Positions 8,472-17,452 of a DNA stretch of 64,000 nt are shown piece after piece. The position numbers were made by a program, and so were the translations under genes. The notes under the pieces were generated by a model, which saw only the letters and a list, made by a program, of their open reading frames with translations, searched no databases and was not told the origin of the DNA. Origin of the DNA: Lysinibacillus sp. FJAT-14745 (GTDB lineage: Bacteria; Bacillota; Bacilli; Bacillales_A; Planococcaceae); the NCBI RefSeq assembly GCF_001275675.1, contig NZ_LITM01000001.1, positions 45,696-109,695 on the forward strand, read 5' to 3'. Numbering within the stretch: position 1 is the stretch's first letter; every line of letters begins with the position of its first letter.

Positions 8472-9110
8472 ATGGATCAATCGTTAGCAATTCGTAATAT
8501 TAAAATGAGTTTAAGAATATTAAATGTATTATTAATAGCCACTATAGTAATCATATCATCATGTATCTTATTACTTTTTGGTTTATTAGTTATAGCTTTA
8601 ACAGTCTCTGGTGAGAAGATCAGTAAACTAGTTTTAGATTCTAACATTGACATTTCTTTTAAATTTAATGGAATAACTGTTTTTTTAAATAAAGATATAA
8701 TGAGCAATTTTGTTTATGATAAAAGTGAAACGATTGTATTAATTGTATTCTTGACTATCTTTACTGTGGTTATTATGTCAATTCTTGTTTTATTATGGAA
8801 GTTTGTTAAATCAGTAATTGATGGGGATGTATTTACTATTAAAAATAGTAAAAGAATTGAGCTAGTGGGATATAGTTTATTAATTTTAAGTTTTTTAAGT
8901 AATACGGTTCAAGCATACTTAGTTTCAACGGTATTACATATGTTTTTAAACAATAATGAATTAGAAAATATTGAATGGATTCAATCCGTTTCTTTTAGAT
9001 TTTTGGATATAAATTGGAGCATACTACTGTGTGGTTTTATAGTTTGGACAATTGGTAGGATATTTAGATATGGCTCTTTTTTACAGGAAGAGTATGATGC
9101 AACAGCATAG
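8472..9110 (+). CDS. DUF2975 membrane protein
   Basis: A 212-residue protein with four membrane segments (about residues 16-45, 90-115, 135-160 and 175-200) and a short extracytoplasmic loop after the first. The signature VIDGDVFTIKNSKRIELVG between helices 2 and 3 is typical of DUF2975. The ATG at 8472 is taken as start; an in-frame GTG at 8457 overlaps the only ribosome-binding-like GGGG and would add five residues. It is followed within 15 bases by a small XRE regulator, the usual partner of this family. The role is unknown; such pairs are thought to be a membrane sensor or modulator and its repressor, which is inference. Confidence 0.8.
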   Translation: MDQSLAIRNIKMSLRILNVLLIATIVIISSCILLLFGLLVIALTVSGEKISKLVLDSNIDISFKFNGITVFLNKDIMSNFVYDKSETIVLIVFLTIFTVVIMSILVLLWKFVKSVIDGDVFTIKNSKRIELVGYSLLILSFLSNTVQAYLVSTVLHMFLNNNELENIEWIQSVSFRFLDINWSILLCGFIVWTIGRIFRYGSFLQEEYDATA

Positions 9111-9122
9111 GAAGTGAAGAAA

Positions 9123-9344
9123 TTGGCGATTATCGTAAGATTGGATCGTGTATTAGCTGATAGAAAAATGCAATTAAGTGAGCTTGCAGAAGCGGTAGAT
9201 ATATCGATTGTCAATTTATCGAATTTAAAAACGGGAAAGGTAAAGGCAATACGTTTTTCCACGCTAAATGCAATTTGTAAAGTATTGCATTGTCAACCGG
9301 GGGATATTTTAGAGTATGCTGAGGATGAGGATACCTTTGAGTAA
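9123..9344 (+). CDS. Small XRE/YozG-type transcriptional regulator
   Basis: A 73-residue helix-turn-helix protein: AIIVRLDRVLADRKMQLSEL, then the HTH LAEAVDISIVNLSNLKTGKVKAIRFSTLNAIC written here as two parts of one motif, and the ending CQPGDILEY that defines the YozG/Cro-like group. The TTG at 9123 is preferred because AGGAAGTG precedes it and the protein then aligns with the family start; the in-frame GTG at 9114 is possible. It overlaps no other gene and probably forms an operon with the DUF2975 gene. Confidence 0.8.
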   Translation: MAIIVRLDRVLADRKMQLSELAEAVDISIVNLSNLKTGKVKAIRFSTLNAICKVLHCQPGDILEYAEDEDTFE

Positions 9345-9362
9345 AAAAATATATTGTTTTTT

Positions 9363-9399
9363 CTAAAATGACTTCAGTATTTTACTGAGGTCATTTTAG
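9363..9399 (+). terminator. Terminator of the DUF2975/XRE operon
   Basis: A 17-bp stem (9363-9379 with 9383-9399, one G-T pair) and 3-base loop, followed by a T-rich stretch. Confidence 0.85.
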
Positions 9400-9485
9400 A
9401 TTTTATAGGATGGAAATGCGTATACGTACATTTTTTGAACAAGTTGCATAGGATAACCTTATAATGTGTGAGGGGGATTGAGAAA

Positions 9486-10052
9486 ATGTACTACATTCCT
9501 TATTACGGAAACAACATGCCTATGTATAACTATGGAGATCAGCTAGTTTATTGGGCATCTCCTTATCAGACGGGGTACGCGAACAGAGCTGAACCTTCTC
9601 GTTTTTCCAATGGTGGAAATATTGTATTAAAAGATTATGGAGCTCAGCCACTTGTCATCAACCTTAAAGATGCGGCTAAGCAAAATGATACGTATCGTAC
9701 TGCTCTGTGGACGGGAAAGAACTCACAGATTACTTTAATGAGTATTAATGCTGGTGATAATATCGGTTTAGAAGTACACCCAAATGTTGATCAAATTTTA
9801 TATATTGAACAGGGTGAGGGACTTGCTCAAATGGGCCCGAGTAAAAACAATTTAAACTATGAAAGAAAGGTTTATGAAAATTATGCCGTAGTAGTGCCTG
9901 CTGGAACGTGGCATAACGTTACGAATACAGGGAATGTGCCGCTAAAGCTTTATTCGATATACGCTCCTCCAAACCATCCATTTGGTACGGTACATGTTAC
10001 GAAAGCAGACGCTATTGCCTCGGAAGCAGGCTACGGTCAAGGCAATGAATAA
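9486..10052 (+). CDS. Cupin-domain protein
   Basis: A 188-residue protein with a single cupin beta-barrel. The metal-binding motifs are visible as GLEVHPNVDQILYIEQGEG (about 95-113) and VVVPAGTWHNVTNTG (about 137-151), giving the usual His/Glu/His ligands. The first 30 residues are rich in Tyr, Asn, Met and Pro (YYIPYYGNNMPMYNYG), a composition found in some spore-coat-associated proteins of Bacillales; a spore role is only a suggestion. The ATG at 9486 is chosen because GAGGGGG lies about 9 bases upstream. It is monocistronic with a terminator at 10088. Confidence 0.8.
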   Translation: MYYIPYYGNNMPMYNYGDQLVYWASPYQTGYANRAEPSRFSNGGNIVLKDYGAQPLVINLKDAAKQNDTYRTALWTGKNSQITLMSINAGDNIGLEVHPNVDQILYIEQGEGLAQMGPSKNNLNYERKVYENYAVVVPAGTWHNVTNTGNVPLKLYSIYAPPNHPFGTVHVTKADAIASEAGYGQGNE

Positions 10053-10087
10053 TCAATTTTAGATAGGAAGCTTTTTCCTTGATAATC

Positions 10088-10121
10088 AAAAGACAACTCC
10101 TACTTAGAGAAGTTGTCTTTT
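10088..10121. terminator. Bidirectional terminator
   Basis: AAAAGACAACT (10088-10098) pairs with AGTTGTCTTTT (10111-10121) between converging genes; the serine hydrolase stop codon lies inside the loop. Confidence 0.8.
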
Positions 10122-11591
10122 TTGTCGTCGTTTAAATGAAATATATATAGATAATAAGCCATTCAATGTTAAAAGGGTAACCAGTGCTATGGTCAAAAAT
10201 GCAATATCAGGAGCAAAATATCTAATAGTGTGCCAAGGTGTTTCTATACTATAGCTTAATAATGGAATGGAGATAATGGCCAAAACTAAAAGTATTAAAC
10301 CGAATATACCCGACACACCTCTTTTGTTCACATTTTTAGCTTTAACCTTTATTAGAAGATAAATAAACATCACAAAAAGTAAACATAATATAGCGATTGC
10401 TATGACTTGAAATGTAGGTTTATATTTAGGTGCATCAACGGGCTCTTTTCCATTTAAAATATCAATAATCCCTTGTTTCAAGTATAGAAGTGACTTTTCC
10501 TCTAATATATGACTTTTGTTAGTGAGAATCACACCGCCCCAATCGGTTTCTGGTAGATAAAATACTTCTGAGCGTGCGTCAGGATTTGAACCAGAATGCC
10601 ATATCATTTCTTCTTTGGATTCTGGATATGAGATTCGTACGCCAAGGCCGTAATATCGATATTTACTAGTTTGAACAAAAGGCGATATATAAAGGTTCAA
10701 CGCATTTTTACTTAAAAAATTGTTATGATCATGGCGACTAAGAAGTTTAATGTACTGCACCAAATCTGATGCACTTGCAGTAATATATCCATATGGTGTC
10801 CCACCGTTATCATATGTGACTGCGCTTTTTACAGGGTGACCAAGCCATGATTGATAGCCAGATAAGTATCCTTTTTCATAGGCCATGCTACTATTAGCGG
10901 CTGCATTTTTCATCCCTAATGGAGAAAAAACTTGTTCCTCCATATATTCAGAAAATGGTTGTTTGGTAACCTCTTCGATAAGAGCTCCAAGAATAGAAAA
11001 GTTAGCATTACTATATTGATGTTTTTCTCCAGGAGCAGCAGTCAGCTTAATATTCGATAAACTTTCTACATTGTCCTTTATAGCACTCAAATCATTAGAT
11101 TCCTTGTCCGATATAGCTAAGCCAGAATAAGTGCTGATCCCACTTGTTTGCGTAAGTAACTGTTTAATCGTTATTTGAGAAGCGGCTTCTTTATCTTTCA
11201 GGGTAAACCATGGCATGTACTTTTGAACTGGATCATCTAATTGAATAATGCCTGCATCAACAAGTCTCATGATGGCTAAGCCTGTTAGTGATTTACTAAT
11301 AGAGCCGACTACAAATGGAGTTTCAGCAGTTACCTTTTCTTCGGACTCGCCCGTTACGCCCCACGATTTGGAATAAAAGATAGCATTTTTATGAACAATA
11401 GCAATAGATGCCCCAGGAATTCGCTGCTCTTCTAAAAAGTTTTCAACATACTTATCGATAGTACTCTTAATGTCTTGTTCTGCGGCTTTTGTGGAGATTT
11501 GTGAGACTGGTTGAAATAGATAAAGCGGAATTAATAATAAACATATTAATATAGTTTTATATAGGGAGATTTTTTTCATTGTTGTTTTCAC
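10104..11591 (-). CDS. Serine hydrolase of the beta-lactamase/PBP4* (class C) family with membrane tail
   Basis: A 495-residue protein with an N-terminal signal or anchor helix (about 8-28), an extracellular class C beta-lactamase-like domain and three C-terminal membrane helices (about 395-415, 425-447, 460-482). The catalytic SISK (Ser97-Lys100) and YSN (193-195) are present, and WHSGSNPDARS (about 350) stands where the third KTG-like motif belongs. Such proteins act as D-amino-acid esterases or peptidases in cell-wall metabolism; few hydrolyse beta-lactams. Its exact substrate is not predictable. It is a single gene, transcribed toward the cupin gene. Confidence 0.85.
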   Translation of the reverse strand: MKTTMKKISLYKTILICLLLIPLYLFQPVSQISTKAAEQDIKSTIDKYVENFLEEQRIPGASIAIVHKNAIFYSKSWGVTGESEEKVTAETPFVVGSISKSLTGLAIMRLVDAGIIQLDDPVQKYMPWFTLKDKEAASQITIKQLLTQTSGISTYSGLAISDKESNDLSAIKDNVESLSNIKLTAAPGEKHQYSNANFSILGALIEEVTKQPFSEYMEEQVFSPLGMKNAAANSSMAYEKGYLSGYQSWLGHPVKSAVTYDNGGTPYGYITASASDLVQYIKLLSRHDHNNFLSKNALNLYISPFVQTSKYRYYGLGVRISYPESKEEMIWHSGSNPDARSEVFYLPETDWGGVILTNKSHILEEKSLLYLKQGIIDILNGKEPVDAPKYKPTFQVIAIAILCLLFVMFIYLLIKVKAKNVNKRGVSGIFGLILLVLAIISIPLLSYSIETPWHTIRYFAPDIAFLTIALVTLLTLNGLLSIYISFKRRQKRQLL

Positions 11592-11723
11592 CTATTTCCT
11601 CCGAAAATTTTTCCTTCATAATCATGACCTTTAATCCATGAAGTAAATTTAACAAAAATATACACTTCTTTAAAGTATATGATTTTTGTTGTGAATACTA
11701 TTCGAAAGAACATAGAATTTCAA

Positions 11724-13454
11724 CTACTTAATCCAAAGCTTTCGGAAGTCTACATAGCCGAACGAATCAAATTGAATATCCTTAATCATAGGATGGAAGA
11801 TACGGCTTTTAATAGGATGATTTAAATATAAAAATAAATTCTCTTGTCGTATATAACATTCAGCCTCGTCAATCCAAAAGTCTCTTGTCTGCCAGTCTGT
11901 TGCCTGCTTTATTTTTTCAAAATAGACATTCAAATTTTCTAAGTGAGCAGTAGATAAAAAACGATTAAAAATAAGTGCTTTATTTAAAAATGCACCTAAA
12001 AAAGATAAGTGATGATCCATTGAAGCAACTTCACCCATCATTAATAAATCAGCATCTTCAAGTGAAGGATCGTAGTAATCTGATATTGAGTAGGCTTTAA
12101 CATTTAAATGAAGACCAAATTTACGAGCTTCTTGTTTGAACCACTCGGCTTCCTCAACACAGTTTTGTGTGTCCAACGTATATACAGTTATTAATTCTCC
12201 TTGATATCCGGCATCTTCTAGTAAAGATTGAACGCGCCGAATATCCTTTGTTTGGTGCTTAGATTTCCAAAAGAAATAGCTAGACGCTTCTTGAAGGTTG
12301 CTACGACCTAAATCAGTCCACAATTTCTTTACATCCATAAGATGATAAATAGCCTCTCGAAACGCAGCGTTATGAACAATAGTATTACGTTTAAAATTAA
12401 ATGCCAAAAAGCGAAAGCCCACTTCAATGTCTTGTTTATGTTGGTAAGTTGTAATTGTTTCATGTTGATTTTGCACTTCATACATAGCTGAGTGAGCTGT
12501 TTCTATTGGTACACGATAAATTTCAATTTCATCTAATAATGGTCTAGTAAGAAAGTAATTGTCGAACGCTTGGAGAACAAGTAAGTTATCCGTCCGTTTC
12601 TTCATTTGAAAAGGACCTGTTCCTATCCACTTATTTTCGTCGAATGGCTCATTGACAGGCAATATAACGAGGTTGTGGAAGCTCAGAAATCTAGGGAAAA
12701 GTGCATTTGGTTTAAATAGCTTAAAACGAATCGTAAAAGGGGTAGGACACTCTATTTGCTCTATATCCTCCACAAGCCAAGAATGTGGTGAAGAACTTGT
12801 TTTAAAACGATCAAGCGTATAGCGCACATCTTCACTTGTTAATACGTGCTGATTATGAAAGCGGACTCCTTTTCTTAAGTAAAAAGTCCATGTTGTCTCT
12901 TCATTGTCACTTTCCCAGTTGTGTGCTATGTGAGGGATTACTGTGTCTTGTTCTTGATTATAGGTTACGAGTGTATCCCCTAGTTGATGAATAATAACGG
13001 TCTCAAAGGTAATAGAGGTATGTAATGGATCCATTGTCGTTAATTCTCTAGTTCGAGCAGTCCGTAACACATCCCTTGGTTGTCCGGATGATTGAATACC
13101 GAATAAACTTTGAATTTCTTGTGATACATTGGCGATCCATGTTTTCGGAATAGGCAATTGCAATAGTAAAATAACGTCCTCCAATTGATCGCGTTGAACT
13201 AGCTGCTTTACGGTATCCTCTATTTCTTGCTGAAAGGGTTTATAAAATACAATTTGTGATGGATTTCCTCTCCCTTTACCCGGAGTATAGATTAACTTGC
13301 CTTCCTCTCCGAACTGCTTTAGCCTGCGTTTAACACTTTTTTGTGTACAAAACCATAAGCTCTCCATTTCATAAAGTTTGCAATCAGCAGTCTGTTGCTC
13401 TTCTCTAGGATATAAAAAAGCCCTCATCTGGAAATAAGAATAATCCTTCATCAT
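11724..13454 (-). CDS. SgrR-family transcriptional regulator with solute-binding domain
   Basis: A 576-residue cytoplasmic protein with an N-terminal winged-helix region (about 1-110; CTQKSVKRRLKQFGEEGKLIY) followed by an extracellular-solute-binding type 5 fold (about 150-560; YNQEQDTVIPHIAHNWES, FYLRKGVRFHNQHVLTSEDV). It has no signal peptide, so the binding domain senses a ligand inside the cell, as in E. coli SgrR. The first of two adjacent ATGs (13454) is chosen because AAGGAGAG lies 6 bases upstream; an in-frame GTG 18 bases earlier has no ribosome binding site. It is divergent from an MFS exporter gene 98 bases away, which it probably controls. Confidence 0.85.
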   Translation of the reverse strand: MMKDYSYFQMRAFLYPREEQQTADCKLYEMESLWFCTQKSVKRRLKQFGEEGKLIYTPGKGRGNPSQIVFYKPFQQEIEDTVKQLVQRDQLEDVILLLQLPIPKTWIANVSQEIQSLFGIQSSGQPRDVLRTARTRELTTMDPLHTSITFETVIIHQLGDTLVTYNQEQDTVIPHIAHNWESDNEETTWTFYLRKGVRFHNQHVLTSEDVRYTLDRFKTSSSPHSWLVEDIEQIECPTPFTIRFKLFKPNALFPRFLSFHNLVILPVNEPFDENKWIGTGPFQMKKRTDNLLVLQAFDNYFLTRPLLDEIEIYRVPIETAHSAMYEVQNQHETITTYQHKQDIEVGFRFLAFNFKRNTIVHNAAFREAIYHLMDVKKLWTDLGRSNLQEASSYFFWKSKHQTKDIRRVQSLLEDAGYQGELITVYTLDTQNCVEEAEWFKQEARKFGLHLNVKAYSISDYYDPSLEDADLLMMGEVASMDHHLSFLGAFLNKALIFNRFLSTAHLENLNVYFEKIKQATDWQTRDFWIDEAECYIRQENLFLYLNHPIKSRIFHPMIKDIQFDSFGYVDFRKLWIK

Positions 13455-13552
13455 CAATCTCTCCTTATCCACTTAAAAGGGGACATTTATGATTGGATTA
13501 TACCCTTTTTTTCCACTTTTGAACAAAGCATAATGAGGTGGGGGTGGAAGTA

Positions 13553-14833
13553 ATGTTCAAAAATTTACATCGTAATATTCAAATAAGAATCTACACATCT
13601 TTTTTGAGTCGAGTTGTCGGTTCAATGGTTTTTCCTTTCATGGCTATTTATTTTGCAAAAGAGCTGAATGCTGTCTATGCAGGAATTCTTCTTTTCATCC
13701 AATTGATTGTTCAATTTATCGCAAGTTTATATGGGGGTTACTTGGCTGACTCAGTAGGCAGGAAAAAAATGATGGTCATTGGGGAATGGATGAAAGTCCT
13801 AGCATTTGCAGGGATGATTGTTGCCAATTCACCGGTCTTTACATCTGCTTGGTTAACTTTTTTAATGCTGTTGGTAATGAGTATTTCTACTGGCTTTATT
13901 AATCCTGCTGCTGAAGCAATGCTGATTGATGTCAGCACAAAAGAAAACAGGGCTTTAATGTACTCCATCAATTACTGGGCTGTAAATTTATCCATTATGC
14001 TCGGATTAATTATTGGCGGTTGGTTTTTCCAAACGCACTTTTTTCAACTGTTAATCTCATTACTGATTATTTCCCTTGTAACGTTGTGGATGACGAAGGT
14101 GTTGATTCAAGAAACTTTCAATGTCACAGCAGTTGAGGAAAAAGGAAGTGAAAATTCCTATGGCATAAAATCTATTATACAAAGCTATCGAACTGTTATT
14201 ACCAATGTGCCTTTTGTGTTATTTACGCTCGGAGGTATTGCTATTCTTTCAATTGAATTTCAACGTAACAATTTTATCGCAATAAGATTGGAAGAGGAAT
14301 TTCCTAAACGGGCTGTGACATTGTTGGGTAATATAAATATTACACTGGATGGGGTAAAGCTTTTAAGTCTATTAACAGTGGAGAATACGTTGATAATTGT
14401 ATTTTTTACAGTAGTCTTCACAAAATGGCTTAAAGGAAAATCCGTTCAAAAGGTTATGTATGTTGGATTTTTATTATTCGGATTAGGCTATTCAATTCTT
14501 GCCTTCTCAAATAATTTAACGCTTTTGTTTATTGGTGTTGTGGTGCTTTCAATCGGTGAATTAATGTATGTACCTACAAGGCAATCCTTGCTAGCAGAAA
14601 TTGTAGATGATTCCCGTCGAGGTGCATATATGGCCTTTAATGGATTTGTCTTTCAAATAGGAAAAATAGTTGGTGTTCTCGGAATCATGATAGGACAAGT
14701 ATTGAACGGAATTGGAATAGGGATTGTCTGTGTACTTTTCGCTTTTCTTGGAATGGTCTTTTCTCGATGGGCACTGATGAAGCGTAATAGAAAGCACAAA
14801 GTAATTCTAAAAACTAATATAATTTCGAGGTGA
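13553..14833 (+). CDS. MFS transporter (probable efflux)
   Basis: A 426-residue major facilitator with about 12 membrane helices. The loop 2-3 motif GGYLADSVGRKKMM (about 63-76) and loop 8-9 region are typical of drug/H+ antiporters. The ATG at 13553 follows GTGGGGGTGG; an in-frame GTG at 13538 would place the start inside the ribosome binding site. It is the first gene of a two-gene operon with an O-methyltransferase (gap of 6 bases) and is divergent from the SgrR-like regulator. The pairing mirrors sgrR-setA of enterobacteria, where SetA exports sugars, but the substrate here is not known. Confidence 0.85.
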   Translation: MFKNLHRNIQIRIYTSFLSRVVGSMVFPFMAIYFAKELNAVYAGILLFIQLIVQFIASLYGGYLADSVGRKKMMVIGEWMKVLAFAGMIVANSPVFTSAWLTFLMLLVMSISTGFINPAAEAMLIDVSTKENRALMYSINYWAVNLSIMLGLIIGGWFFQTHFFQLLISLLIISLVTLWMTKVLIQETFNVTAVEEKGSENSYGIKSIIQSYRTVITNVPFVLFTLGGIAILSIEFQRNNFIAIRLEEEFPKRAVTLLGNINITLDGVKLLSLLTVENTLIIVFFTVVFTKWLKGKSVQKVMYVGFLLFGLGYSILAFSNNLTLLFIGVVVLSIGELMYVPTRQSLLAEIVDDSRRGAYMAFNGFVFQIGKIVGVLGIMIGQVLNGIGIGIVCVLFAFLGMVFSRWALMKRNRKHKVILKTNIISR

Positions 14834-14839
14834 AGAAAT

Positions 14840-15505
14840 ATGAAAACATCTGAAAAATGGAATGAAATAGATCATTATTTTAGCACTAAACTTCATACTT
14901 CTGATGATATTATGGATTCAGTATTAAAAGCGAATTTAGAAGCGGATTTGCCTGCTATTGATGTTGCGCCAAATCAAGGTAAGCTGCTGTACTTACTTGC
15001 AAAGATGAAGGGAGCAAAAAACATTTTAGAAATTGGAACCCTTGGCGGATACAGTAGCATTTGGCTAGGGAGAGCATTACCCGATGATGGACATTTAATA
15101 ACACTGGAATTTGATATAAAGCATGCAAAAGTAGCTGAAGAAAACATAAAAAGAGCCGGTTTAGAAAAGAAAATTAAAGTAATGGTGGGACCCGCACTGG
15201 AAATATTACCGACCCTAAAAGAAAAGGGCTTTGCTTATTTTGATTTTATCTTTATCGATGCAGATAAACAAAACAATCCCCATTATTTGAAATGGGCGAT
15301 AGAACTTTCTAAAGCAGGGACAGTTATTATTGGGGATAATGTAGTTCGGCAAGGACAAGTCATTGACGACAGTGAGGATTTAAATATTCAAGGGATTCGT
15401 CAATTTATAGATTTATTATCTGAGGAATCACGGATAGATGCTACAGCCATTCAAACAGTTGGTAGTAAAGGATATGATGGCTTTGTTTTGGGGGTTGTGA
15501 AGTAG
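14840..15505 (+). CDS. SAM-dependent O-methyltransferase
   Basis: A 221-residue enzyme of the catechol/caffeoyl-CoA O-methyltransferase family (PF01596, YrrM-like). SAM-binding marks are ILEIGTLGGYSSIWLGRALP (about 66-85) and LITLEFD (95-101); FIFIDADKQN (about 137-146) supplies the metal-binding Asp, with the second metal site in GDNVVRQG (about 167-174). The ATG follows GAGGTGAAGAAAT. It lies 6 bases after the MFS gene, so the two are co-transcribed; methylation of an aromatic hydroxyl before or alongside export is a reasonable guess. Confidence 0.85.
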   Translation: MKTSEKWNEIDHYFSTKLHTSDDIMDSVLKANLEADLPAIDVAPNQGKLLYLLAKMKGAKNILEIGTLGGYSSIWLGRALPDDGHLITLEFDIKHAKVAEENIKRAGLEKKIKVMVGPALEILPTLKEKGFAYFDFIFIDADKQNNPHYLKWAIELSKAGTVIIGDNVVRQGQVIDDSEDLNIQGIRQFIDLLSEESRIDATAIQTVGSKGYDGFVLGVVK

Positions 15506-15641
15506 AAGCTATAATCATAAATAACTAGGACACCCGCTGAAAGAAGTTAAAGCCAAGCCCGCGGAAAGCGCCAACTCGGAGTGAAAATCAACCCTTTTTT
15601 ATTGATACGCATTATTTTATATTTTTTCTTTTTCTATAAGC

Positions 15642-15683
15642 AAAGCAGAGATGTTTTTATGATAACATCTCTGCTTTTTTTAA
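15642..15683 (+). terminator. Terminator of the MFS/O-methyltransferase operon
   Basis: A 14-bp perfect stem (15642-15655 with 15664-15677) and T run. Confidence 0.9.
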
Positions 15684-15700
15684 AACATTAAACAAACATG

Positions 15701-15775
15701 TTGACGTAAATAAAACCATCGTGTTATTATTATCTCGAATTCAAGATAACCGAATTCTAGATAAATGAATTCGAA
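15701..15775 (+). promoter_or_regulatory. Promoter with MhqR-like operator
   Basis: TTGACG (15701-15706) and TATTAT (15725-15730) form a promoter with an 18-base spacer. Directly after the -10 box lies TATCTCGAATTCAAGATA (15731-15748), a palindrome with one mismatched pair, followed by two further GAATTC half-like elements (15752-15757 and 15768-15773). This closely resembles the MhqR-box palindrome that I recall from quinone-responsive Bacillus operons. Bound repressor would block the start site. Confidence 0.7.
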
Positions 15776-15832
15776 CCTTTTAATCCGTGTAGAAAGTAAA
15801 GTTTTACTTTTCATCATAAGGAGGTAATCATA

Positions 15833-16426
15833 ATGGGTTTTTTAAATAAATTTTTCACTTCAAAAAAAGAGGAGGAAAAAACAATGGCACAATTAAATAT
15901 CGGAATTATTATCGGATCAACACGTGAAGGTCGTGTAAGTCCACAAGTAGCACAATGGGTAAAAGAAATCGCAGATCAACGAGGAGATGCTAATTATACA
16001 ATTATTGATATTGCGGATTACAAATTACCTTTATTAGGTGAACCAGGGCAAGATGCTTCAGGTGCTCGAGGTTGGTCAGAGATTATTGCAAAACAAGATG
16101 GATTTGTATTTATCGTACAAGAGTACAATCACTCTATTACAGGTGCCCTAAAAAATGCACTAGATTATTTACGTGAAGAATGGAATAACAAAGCTGCAGG
16201 TATTGTATCGTATGGTTCTGTAGGTGGTGCACGTGCAGCTGAACATTTACGTGGTATTATGGGTGAGCTTTTAATTGCAGATGTCCGTATACATCCAGCA
16301 TTGTCACTATTCACAGATTTTGAAAATGGCACTGATTTTAAACCAAAAGCGATGCAAACAGATTCTGTTAATCAAATGTTAGACCAATTAATTCCTTGGT
16401 CAAAAGCTTTATATACAATTCGTTAA
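15833..16426 (+). CDS. NAD(P)H-dependent FMN reductase / quinone reductase-like flavoprotein
   Basis: A 197-residue flavodoxin-fold protein. The FMN phosphate loop IIIGSTREGRVSPQVAQW (about 24-41) and the second loop VQEYNHSITGALKNALDY (about 95-112) are those of the NADPH-dependent FMN reductase family (PF03358). Two starts have good ribosome binding sites: ATG 15833 after AAGGAGG, and ATG 15884 after GAGGAGG. The long form has a basic, amphipathic 17-residue leader (GFLNKFFTSKKEEEK). The gene is first in an operon with an MhqO-like dioxygenase and behind an MhqR-like operator, so it probably detoxifies quinones or azo compounds by two-electron reduction. Confidence 0.85.
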   Translation: MGFLNKFFTSKKEEEKTMAQLNIGIIIGSTREGRVSPQVAQWVKEIADQRGDANYTIIDIADYKLPLLGEPGQDASGARGWSEIIAKQDGFVFIVQEYNHSITGALKNALDYLREEWNNKAAGIVSYGSVGGARAAEHLRGIMGELLIADVRIHPALSLFTDFENGTDFKPKAMQTDSVNQMLDQLIPWSKALYTIR

Positions 16427-16508
16427 TCATGGTCAAAGATTGAGATAGAACGGTATTGGGTAAAGTACAGGTGAGAAAATACATTTAGTCATGAAGGGGC
16501 TTGTTAAC

Positions 16509-17447
16509 ATGAAAAAACATACTGCGGGTATTCACCATATCACAGCCATTGTAGGGCATCCACAAGAAAATATTGATTTTTATGCGGGTGTATTAGGTCT
16601 TCGTTTAGTTAAACAGACGGTAAATTTTGATGATCCAGGCACATATCATCTTTACTTTGGTAACAAAGGTGGTAAACCAGGCACTATTATTACATTCTTC
16701 CCATGGGCAAATGCTTATCAAGGTCGCATCGGTGATGGTCAAGTTGGTGTAACTACTTATGTTGTACCAGAGGGAGCACTATCTTTTTGGATTAATCGCC
16801 TTGCGAAATTTGCTATTCCATTTCAAAAAGCTGAACGTTTTGGTGAACAAGTCATACAATTTGATGATCCACACGGACTTCATATCGAATTAGTTGCACG
16901 TGCAGAAGGCGAATTGAATGAATGGACATTTGGTGAAGTAACTCCTGAGGTTGCGATTAAAGGGTTTGGTGGTGCAACACTGTTTTCAAGTCATCCAGAA
17001 GAAACAGCAAAAGTCTTAACTGAAGTCATGGGACTTGAAAAACTAACAACGGAAGGCGAGTATACTCGTTACAAATCCAGCGCAGATATTGGCAATACAG
17101 TGGATCTAAAAGTAGTTCCAGGTATGCATGGTCAAATGGGAGTCGGAACAGTTCATCATATTGCTTGGAGAGCTCAGGATAATGCGGATCACCTAGAATG
17201 GCAAGAGTATGTAATGAATCATGGACAACATGTAACCGAAGTGAAAGATCGTAATTATTTTAATGCGATTTATTTCCGTGAACCTGGTGAGATTTTATTT
17301 GAAATTGCGACAGATCCACCTGGATTCGCTCATGATGAAACACCTGAGACAATGGGTAGTCAATTAATGTTACCAGCTCAATACGAACAGCAACGTGAAC
17401 AATTAGAAAGAACATTAATTCCGATTGAAGTGCGTGCACTTGATTAA
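16509..17447 (+). CDS. mhqO: Ring-cleaving dioxygenase, MhqO/MhqA family (glyoxalase fold)
   Basis: A 312-residue protein of two vicinal-oxygen-chelate modules. The family start AGIHHITAIVGHPQENIDFYAG (in two parts: GIHHITAIVG at 5-14) gives the first metal His; TVHHIAWRA (about 216-224) and the C-terminal FREPGEILFEIATD (about 258-271) give the second His and the Glu. It is annotated in Bacillus as a hydroquinone-specific extradiol dioxygenase. The ATG at 16509 is chosen because GAAGGGG lies 9 bases upstream and the protein then starts like the family; an in-frame ATG at 16491 overlaps that site. It is co-transcribed with the FMN reductase and under the same operator. Confidence 0.85.
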   Translation: MKKHTAGIHHITAIVGHPQENIDFYAGVLGLRLVKQTVNFDDPGTYHLYFGNKGGKPGTIITFFPWANAYQGRIGDGQVGVTTYVVPEGALSFWINRLAKFAIPFQKAERFGEQVIQFDDPHGLHIELVARAEGELNEWTFGEVTPEVAIKGFGGATLFSSHPEETAKVLTEVMGLEKLTTEGEYTRYKSSADIGNTVDLKVVPGMHGQMGVGTVHHIAWRAQDNADHLEWQEYVMNHGQHVTEVKDRNYFNAIYFREPGEILFEIATDPPGFAHDETPETMGSQLMLPAQYEQQREQLERTLIPIEVRALD

Positions 17448-17452
17448 GGAGG

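Larger units (their letters stand above)
15506..15832. other. 327-base gap with decayed repeat, terminator and promoter/operator
   Basis: Holds a decayed repeat at about 15529-15593 (CCCGCGGAAAGCG, then CGGAGTGAAAATCAAC), the terminator at 15642 and the operator-promoter region at 15701-15775. No gene is visible. Confidence 0.6.
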
